A DNA stretch of 10,969 nt, taken from the NCBI GenBank assembly GCA_023257035.1, contig JALRDI010000278.1, positions 1 to 10,969 on the forward strand, given 5' to 3'. The notes below the pieces were generated by a model. The model saw only the letters and a program-made list of their open reading frames with translations. It was not told the origin of the DNA and ran no database searches. Positions 6,816 through 10,969 of the stretch are shown here, piece after piece. The translations under genes were made by a program, and so were the position numbers. This DNA is from Ilumatobacteraceae bacterium (GTDB taxonomy: Bacteria > Actinomycetota > Acidimicrobiia > Acidimicrobiales > Ilumatobacteraceae). The first letter of the stretch is position 1; each line of letters opens with the position of its first letter.

Positions 6816-7720
6816 CGACCCGGTGTCTTGCGTGGTGCTCGCGTAACGAGGGCAACGCCGATAATCGCAACAACGAACCCGGCGATAGCCGTTGCGTTGA
6901 GTTGCTCATCAAAGAGGATTGCTGCCTCGATCGCCGATAGTGCGGGTACGAGGAAGAACAAGCTCGACACGCTGGCCGCTGCTCGATGCTGAAGTAACCA
7001 CAGCATCGTGAGCACTGCGGTGATCGACAGTACGCCGATCGACCACACGAGTGACCACACGGTGTTTGCAGTAAACGTCAATGTCGTCTGACCCGATATT
7101 GAGGCAGCTACTGCCAGTCCGATCGCAGACCCTGAGTATTGAATCGTCGAACCCCAGAGAAGGGGGGTTGCGGCGCAGCGCTGGCGTTGAATGAGAGTTC
7201 CCACCGACATGCCGAGTGTTGCCACCGAGACTGCGATTACCGCCCGAATTGGAAGATTGAGTGAGTTGTCGGTGAGTCGTTCGATCACGACGAGAACAAC
7301 ACCACTAAAGCCAAGTACGACACCGAACCATTGACGCGAACTCAACTTTTCGCCAAGCAACGCCCCACCGGCGACTGCTGTAATGACCGGATGCAGGCCG
7401 CCGACAAGCGCCCCGACCCCAGATGGAAGACCGAGATCAATCGCAACGAAGACACCGCCGAGATATGTCGCATGAATTCCAAAACCGACAATGATTGACC
7501 ATTTCGATTCACTCAACGAAGGTCGTGGTGCGCCTGACGCTACTGCGATTGCTCCGAGCAACAGCGCGGCAATGAAGAGACGTGCAGCGAGAAACGACAA
7601 CGGGTCTGCATCGTTAGTTGCGTACCGGGCAACGATGAAACCGGTGCTCCACAGAAATACAAAGAGTGAGGGAGCGACCGAGGCAAATGTCTGGCGGGCT
7701 CCGAGCCGATCCTTCGTCAC
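6812..7720 (-). CDS. EamA-family (drug/metabolite superfamily) transporter
   Basis: This is a predicted inner-membrane carrier with ten transmembrane helices built from two EamA repeats, typically exporting amino acids or other small metabolites. The substrate is not readable. Repeat one begins with FLWSTGFIVARYA (22-34) and ends with the hallmark LHPVITAVAGGALLGEKLSSRQ at 109-130 and VVLGFSGVVLVV at 134-145. Repeat two ends with LVPALSAIEAAILFDEQL at 257-274 and GFVVAIIGVALV at 281-292. The conserved Glu in LLGEKL (Glu124) and its second-repeat equivalent (Glu272) are present. The start is a GTG at 7720, 9 bases after the stop of the FDOR gene, with no clear Shine-Dalgarno, so expression probably depends on the upstream genes. 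It is the last gene of a four-gene minus-strand run, suggesting export of a compound handled by the enzymes before it. Confidence 0.93.
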   Translation of the reverse strand: MTKDRLGARQTFASVAPSLFVFLWSTGFIVARYATNDADPLSFLAARLFIAALLLGAIAVASGAPRPSLSESKWSIIVGFGIHATYLGGVFVAIDLGLPSGVGALVGGLHPVITAVAGGALLGEKLSSRQWFGVVLGFSGVVLVVIERLTDNSLNLPIRAVIAVSVATLGMSVGTLIQRQRCAATPLLWGSTIQYSGSAIGLAVAASISGQTTLTFTANTVWSLVWSIGVLSITAVLTMLWLLQHRAAASVSSLFFLVPALSAIEAAILFDEQLNATAIAGFVVAIIGVALVTRAPRKTPGR

Positions 7721-7729
7721 AGAGAGTGT

Positions 7730-8113
7730 CTACTCGGTTGGTGCTGGTGATCCCATCACCCAACGGATCGGATTGATTTCGATGAAGAGCAACTCACCAA
7801 CATCGGGATCTGGTTCTGGCCCCGGGTGCCACTGATATTTCGAAACAAACAGGTTCAGGACATCACGAGGTGCTTGGTCGTGCAGTTTGGCAGCACCGAT
7901 TACAACCGCATCGCCATCTGCGTCGCCATCGGCAGGAAAGCCAATAGAGACTTCGCTGTTGCGCTTGATGTTTGTGACCTTGGCGCTGTGTCGTCCGGTG
8001 GCAATCCACACTGAATCGGCCTTCGGCGCAACGAACCAGATCGGCACCAGATGTGGTGACCCATCGAGGTTCTGTGTCGCAAACCACGCATCCCGGGCGG
8101 CGAGATTTGCCAT
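7730..8113 (-). CDS. Pyridoxamine-5'-phosphate-oxidase-fold protein (FDOR, F420/flavin-dependent type)
   Basis: This 127-residue split-barrel protein is of the group that in Actinobacteria often uses F420 or FMN to reduce small molecules; which cofactor it uses cannot be decided here. The opening segment FATQNLDGSPHLVPIWFV (11-28) is the standard first strand pair. WIATGRHSAKVTNIKRN (36-52) carries the typical cofactor-phosphate-contact region, including Lys45. VSIGFP (55-60) and LFIEINPIRWVMG (109-121) are the expected core and last strands. An acidic, Asp/Gly-repeating loop (ADGDADGDA, 61-69) is unusual. I chose ATG 8113 because it begins at the domain. The frame stays open upstream to 8251, but that part lies wholly within the MDR gene. 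The start is separated from the MDR stop by one base (TGAGATG), which points to termination-reinitiation coupling. Confidence 0.88.
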   Translation of the reverse strand: MANLAARDAWFATQNLDGSPHLVPIWFVAPKADSVWIATGRHSAKVTNIKRNSEVSIGFPADGDADGDAVVIGAAKLHDQAPRDVLNLFVSKYQWHPGPEPDPDVGELLFIEINPIRWVMGSPAPTE

Positions 8114-8114
8114 C

Positions 8115-9053
8115 TCAGAAGGTGATGACGCAACGGCCTCTTGTGCCACCTGCCTCGAGAACCCGATGCGCCTCAGCAGCGTTGTCGGCAGGGAAGGTTG
8201 CCGCAACTCGAAGGGTGACCTTCCCGCTTTCAGTGAGCGCCCGCAATTCATCGAGCTTCTCTAGTTCTGTTGCGTACTCGCGCACCCAGACCTGGTGCAG
8301 CGTGATGCCGCGTTCAGATGGCCCCTGAAACCCTCGAACTGTCGCGAAACCACCGTTGTCTCGAACAGCTGGCAATACCAGTTCATTCTGAATTGAGCCA
8401 TCAGCGAGTCCGTCGACACCGTCTGGAACCAGAGCCCTAATTCGTTCCGCGACATCATCCCCACGTCGAACGATGTCATGCGCGCCAAGCGACCGGACGA
8501 GCGCTTCGTCGGCCTCAGAAGAGTCAGCGATGACATGTAGGCCTCGGTGAACACCGAGTTGCACCATGTACCCACCGAACGCGCCAGCTGCTCCAGTTAC
8601 AGCGAGTGTTGCACCCTTCGGCAGGTCGAGAAGGTCGAGCGCATATTGGGCGGTGAGGCCGTTCATCGGAAGCGTGCTCGCCTCTGCGGCTGTTGCGCCT
8701 TTTGGTGCCAGAGAAACTGACCGTGCTGGTAAGACAATCGACGCGGAGTAGCCACCGTGTGATGCAGTTGGTGCGACGATGCCCATCACAGAGTCACCGA
8801 CGGCAACGTGATCAACGCCCTCACCAATTTCACTTATGACACCGGCGACGTCCATCCCTGGCACATACGGCGGAGGGTCCTTCTGTAGGAGTTCGGCTCG
8901 TCCGCCCGAGCGGTGGATGGTGTCGGTTGGGCTCACCGCAGCAGCGCTGACATCAACGCGGACCTCTCCTGCACTGACTGGTCGCGCCGGAATGTCGAAT
9001 GCCTTCAGCATCTCTGGGCCGCCAAATTCGTCGACGCCAATCACCTTGACCAT
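8115..9053 (-). CDS. Zinc-free MDR oxidoreductase (quinone oxidoreductase / zeta-crystallin type)
   Basis: It is predicted to reduce a quinone or an activated double bond using NADPH in the cytoplasm. The N-terminal GroES-like domain covers about 1-120, with VSAAAVSPTDTIHRSG at 35-50, the family signature VPGMDVAGVISEIGEGV at 64-80 and GDSVMG at 86-91. The Rossmann domain follows, with the nucleotide loop VTGAAGAFGGY at 152-162. The protein has a single cysteine (Cys308, near the end), so both the catalytic and structural zinc sites of alcohol dehydrogenases are absent, as expected for quinone oxidoreductase-like members. The 312-residue length is usual. The start at 9053 is well supported by GAGGAG (9064-9059 on the minus strand), 5 bases before the ATG. 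It follows the SRPBCC gene by 46 bases, a gap that holds an inverted repeat, and is nearly fused to the next gene. Confidence 0.94.
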   Translation of the reverse strand: MVKVIGVDEFGGPEMLKAFDIPARPVSAGEVRVDVSAAAVSPTDTIHRSGGRAELLQKDPPPYVPGMDVAGVISEIGEGVDHVAVGDSVMGIVAPTASHGGYSASIVLPARSVSLAPKGATAAEASTLPMNGLTAQYALDLLDLPKGATLAVTGAAGAFGGYMVQLGVHRGLHVIADSSEADEALVRSLGAHDIVRRGDDVAERIRALVPDGVDGLADGSIQNELVLPAVRDNGGFATVRGFQGPSERGITLHQVWVREYATELEKLDELRALTESGKVTLRVAATFPADNAAEAHRVLEAGGTRGRCVITF

Positions 9054-9072
9054 GGGAACTCCTCACCTATTT

Positions 9073-9094
9073 TGCGGAGAACGGTCTCTCCGCA
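9073..9094. repeat. Perfect 8-bp inverted repeat between SRPBCC and MDR genes (hairpin or operator)
   Basis: TGCGGAGA (9073-9080) and TCTCCGCA (9087-9094) are perfect inverted copies around a 6-base spacer. In minus-strand RNA this would be a GC-rich hairpin just after the SRPBCC stop, ending 8 bases before the Shine-Dalgarno of the MDR gene. It is followed by AAAATA and not a U-tract, so it is not a classical terminator. It could be a protein-binding palindrome of the size used by many dimeric repressors, or an RNA element that sets relative expression of the two genes. No regulator gene is in the window. Confidence 0.55.
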
Positions 9095-9099
9095 TCTGA

Positions 9100-9648
9100 T
9101 CAGTGTTGCCGATTAGCCCATTTCTCCATGCGTCCGAGCGCCATGTTGAACAGCCCTGCGCTCACAGTTCCGGTAATTGAGCTGAGGAATCTTGGCAAAC
9201 CACGAACGGTGACATTTTCGTGCCAATGAATTGTCGACGTGCCTGCGATAGGCCCTGGCGACACAGTGAGTTGGGCAACCCCTAGGAGAGTCGGGCCCAG
9301 TTTGTGGACGACGCAGTGTCCGAAATCACCTTCGAATTCAACGGTGATTGCCTGCATTCGGTCTTCGAGAGATAACCGTCGTCCCCATCCAGAGGCGCCA
9401 GGCCCTGACCATGCCGTGAACAGGTTTTCGTCTGCCGGGTCGACGTCAACGTGAGTCAGTGGAACCCAGTCTCCATGACCCTCCCAATCAATGAGTGCTT
9501 CCCAAGCCTTCTCGGGCTCGAGGGCAATATCGCGATGGACATCAAAGACAACGCGAGCACCCTTGCCCGACGGCGGGGTGATGCGTTCAGATTCGGAGGT
9601 TGTCACATCTCTTACAACCCACAACACCAAGCCTTCATTCCTCACCAC
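9100..9648 (-). CDS. SRPBCC (START/Bet v1-like) domain protein
   Basis: The helix-grip fold of this superfamily binds hydrophobic ligands such as lipids or polyketides in a deep cavity. Some members act as cyclases or simply carry the ligand; no specific role can be assigned. The domain spans about 32-178. It opens with VVFDVHRDIALEPEKAWEALIDWEGHGDWVP (strand, two helices and the WVP turn), continues through LEDRMQAITVEF and a WHENVTVRG strand, and closes with a long helix (SAGLFNMALGRMEKWANR). The start is uncertain. GTG 9648 is the longest, but GTG/TTG codons at 9645, 9633, 9630, 9627 and 9606 are also in frame. A GAAGG lies just before TTG 9633/GTG 9630. None of these affects the domain. 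It is the first gene of the minus-strand run and is divergent from the SDR gene across 60 bases. Confidence 0.85.
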   Translation of the reverse strand: MVRNEGLVLWVVRDVTTSESERITPPSGKGARVVFDVHRDIALEPEKAWEALIDWEGHGDWVPLTHVDVDPADENLFTAWSGPGASGWGRRLSLEDRMQAITVEFEGDFGHCVVHKLGPTLLGVAQLTVSPGPIAGTSTIHWHENVTVRGLPRFLSSITGTVSAGLFNMALGRMEKWANRQH

Positions 9649-9708
9649 TTTGTTTTTTCGTATTGGCGATTACGGTGAGAAACCAGCGCATAGAAAGAGG
9701 AGTCAACT

Positions 9709-10476
9709 ATGGACGATCGTTTTGATCTCAGCGGGCGGGTCGCACTCGTCACTGGTGGTAGCCGGGGGCTTGGACGTGAGATGGTGCTTGCGTTTGCAGA
9801 GCACGGTGCCGATGTCGTGATCGCGAGCCGCAAGATCGATGCCTGCGAAGAGCTTGCATCAGAGGTAACTGAACGAACTGGGCGTCGCGCAGTGGCTGCA
9901 GCCTTTCACGCTGGTCGTTGGGAGCAGGCCGACGAACTTGCCGATCTGGTGTACTCAGAATTTGGTCGCTGCGATGTGTTGGTGAATAACGCCGGAATGT
10001 CGCCGTTGTATCCGTCGCTTCCCGAAGTCACCGAGGATCTCTTCGACAAAGTGGTTGGCGTCAACTTCAAAGGCCCGTTCCGACTTGCGTCACTCATCGG
10101 TACGCGTATGGCAGAAGGCGACGGTGGATCGATCATCAATGTCTCGTCGATTGCGGCGGTGGCTCCGACCCCGCACGAGTTGGTGTACGCCGGTGCCAAA
10201 GCTGCCCTTGACGCCATGACGTCAGGAATGGCGCGGGCATTCGCTCCGAAGGTGCGTTGCAATGTCATCATGCCTGGGCCATTTCTCACCGACATCTCAA
10301 AAGCATGGGACTTAGACGCATTCAATGCTCGTGCAAAGACCGAGATTCCATTGCAGCGCGGTGGAGAAGCTCACGAAATCGTTGGTGCTGCCTTGTATCT
10401 CGCGAGTGATGCTTCGAGTTATACCAGTGGTGCCACGATTCGTATCGATGGCGCAATGGCGTATTCGGCTGGCTGA
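9709..10476 (+). CDS. Short-chain dehydrogenase/reductase (classical SDR)
   Basis: It is a cytoplasmic NAD(P)H-dependent oxidoreductase acting on a hydroxyl or carbonyl group; the substrate is unknown. All classical SDR elements are seen. The cofactor loop is TGGSRGLG (15-22). NNAG is at 93-96. The catalytic tetrad is Asn119, Ser147, Tyr160 and Lys164 (YAGAK). PGP (189-191) is the usual post-catalytic turn, and SGATIRIDGAM closes the fold. Arg19 in the glycine loop and Arg41-Lys42 after the second strand suggest NADP(H) preference. The length (255) is typical. The start is firm: AAAGAGGAG (9694-9702) lies 6 bases before the ATG. It is divergent from the SRPBCC gene, so the 60-base gap must hold promoters for both. 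I see no clear -10 for either. Confidence 0.95.
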   Translation: MDDRFDLSGRVALVTGGSRGLGREMVLAFAEHGADVVIASRKIDACEELASEVTERTGRRAVAAAFHAGRWEQADELADLVYSEFGRCDVLVNNAGMSPLYPSLPEVTEDLFDKVVGVNFKGPFRLASLIGTRMAEGDGGSIINVSSIAAVAPTPHELVYAGAKAALDAMTSGMARAFAPKVRCNVIMPGPFLTDISKAWDLDAFNARAKTEIPLQRGGEAHEIVGAALYLASDASSYTSGATIRIDGAMAYSAG

Positions 10477-10549
10477 GCAACTGGGGTAATAGTGATCTGA
10501 CCCAATGATCACCGTCGTGGCAATGGCTGTGCTCGTCGTGTGTTCGCTC

Positions 10550-10555
10550 TAATCT
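10550..10555 (+). promoter_or_regulatory. Candidate -10 box for a leaderless TerC-family transcript
   Basis: TAATCT fits TANNNT well and ends 6 bases before the ATG at 10562, so transcription would begin at or next to the start codon. There is no Shine-Dalgarno. The rest of the 85-base gap after the SDR gene shows only a weak 6-bp inverted repeat (GTGATC 10492-10497, GATCAC 10507-10512) without a T-tract. Confidence 0.45.
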
Positions 10556-10561
10556 GCTCCC

Positions 10562-10969
10562 ATGAGTTGGGTAAGTGATCCGTCAGCATGGAGCGCGCTA
10601 CTTGCGTTGCTCGTTCTTGAAATTGTCCTCGGTGTCGACAATGTCATCTTCATTTCGATTCTTGCGGCGAAGCTCCCAGAAGGGCAGCAGGATCGAGCTC
10701 GTCGTGTCGGACTGCTGGCTGCGGGAGGCATCCGAGTGCTTCTCCTGCTCAGCATTGGGTGGATTATCTCGCTGAAAGACGAACTGCTGGGCTTCTCATT
10801 TCTTGGGCGAGAGTTCAGTTTCTCGGGCAAAGAACTCATCCTTCTCGCTGGCGGTGTCTTTTTGATCTACAAAGCGACGAAAGAAATCCATCACAAACTT
10901 GAGGGTGAGAGTGAGGCGCATGGTTCGAAAGCCGTACTTACCTTTGGAGCCGTCATCGCCCAGGTGATG
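10562..10969 (+). CDS. TerC/YgdQ-family integral membrane protein (3'-partial, cut by window end)
   Basis: The TerC family consists of membrane proteins linked to metal (manganese, tellurite) handling. Some members export Mn to load secreted or extracytoplasmic enzymes. The role of the YgdQ branch is not settled. The visible 136 residues match the first half of YgdQ-type proteins: WVSDPSAWSALLALLVLEIV, then the hallmark EIVLGVDNVIF (20-30) with acidic Glu20 and Asp26 inside the membrane. The loop AAKLPEGQQDRARRVGL follows, and a later helix is ELILLAGGVFLIYKATKEIH (91-110). The charged loop HKLEGESE precedes FGAVIAQVM, where the second conserved DxxFSxDS half would begin just beyond the window. 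ATG 10562 matches the family N-terminus. No yybP-ykoY-type riboswitch leader is seen. Confidence 0.92.
   Translation, partial: MSWVSDPSAWSALLALLVLEIVLGVDNVIFISILAAKLPEGQQDRARRVGLLAAGGIRVLLLLSIGWIISLKDELLGFSFLGREFSFSGKELILLAGGVFLIYKATKEIHHKLEGESEAHGSKAVLTFGAVIAQVM

Noticed and set aside
8114..8251. 46-residue N-terminal extension of the FDOR gene
   Set aside because: The frame is open upstream but lies entirely inside the MDR coding sequence and does not resemble the FDOR family; ATG 8113 begins at the domain and is coupled to the MDR stop.
9906..10325. 139-codon minus-strand reading frame inside the SDR gene
   Set aside because: It opposes the catalytic core of a complete SDR with all motifs; no separate start signal or recognisable family.
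10492..10512. Hairpin GTGATC-N9-GATCAC after the SDR gene as a terminator
   Set aside because: The stem is only 6 bp with AT-rich content, has a 9-base loop and no following T-tract; it is not convincing as an intrinsic terminator.
10477..10561. Manganese (yybP-ykoY) riboswitch before the TerC-family gene
   Set aside because: Such riboswitches precede some TerC relatives, but the 85-base gap lacks the conserved core and the gene seems leaderless.
1..10969. tRNA, rRNA, CRISPR array, insertion sequence or phage genes
   Set aside because: Nothing of these kinds was seen; coding genes fill nearly the whole window and all gaps are 85 bases or less.

Overview
The window is ordinary, gene-dense bacterial chromosome of moderate GC. 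It most resembles an actinobacterium, possibly a marine or freshwater member of the Acidimicrobiia. That placement is an inference. It rests on a PAC2-family protein, a small flavin/F420-type split-barrel oxidoreductase, GTG starts, and several genes with no Shine-Dalgarno sequence but a TANNNT box 6-8 bases before the start codon (leaderless transcription is common in Actinobacteria). I see no rRNA, tRNA, CRISPR array, insertion sequence, phage gene or plasmid function, and no gene-free stretch longer than 85 bases.

Layout. Bases 1-2765 (+): a small protein of unknown function, then glnD, the bifunctional enzyme that modifies and demodifies the nitrogen-signalling PII protein. Bases 2784-3485 (+): a YjhB-like NUDIX hydrolase with an altered NUDIX box. 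Bases 3486-4370 (-): a PAC2-family protein with a very acidic tail, whose stop codon directly abuts that of the NUDIX gene. Bases 4400-6815 (+): a GNAT acetyltransferase and a DUF554 membrane protein with coupled translation, then a serine beta-lactamase-fold hydrolase. Bases 6812-9648 (-): a tight four-gene run transcribed in the order SRPBCC lipid/ligand-binding-fold protein, zinc-free MDR quinone-oxidoreductase-like protein, FDOR/pyridoxamine-oxidase-fold protein, EamA-family exporter. Bases 9709-10476 (+): a short-chain dehydrogenase, divergent from that run. Bases 10562-10969 (+): the first 136 codons of a TerC/YgdQ-family membrane protein, cut by the window end.

How the genes relate. 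Only glnD has a firmly assignable physiological role (nitrogen sensing); its usual partners glnB/glnK and amtB are not in view. The SRPBCC-MDR-FDOR-EamA operon plus the divergent SDR is the best candidate for a functional unit. It combines a hydrophobic-ligand-binding fold, three predicted nicotinamide- or flavin-dependent redox enzymes and a small-molecule exporter, which fits modification or detoxification of a small hydrophobic compound. The substrate cannot be read from the sequence. Nothing here is clearly a new defence or mobile system. The points most worth a second look are the repeated leaderless-promoter pattern, the coupled substitutions in the NUDIX box, the inverted repeat between the SRPBCC and MDR genes, and the redox operon.
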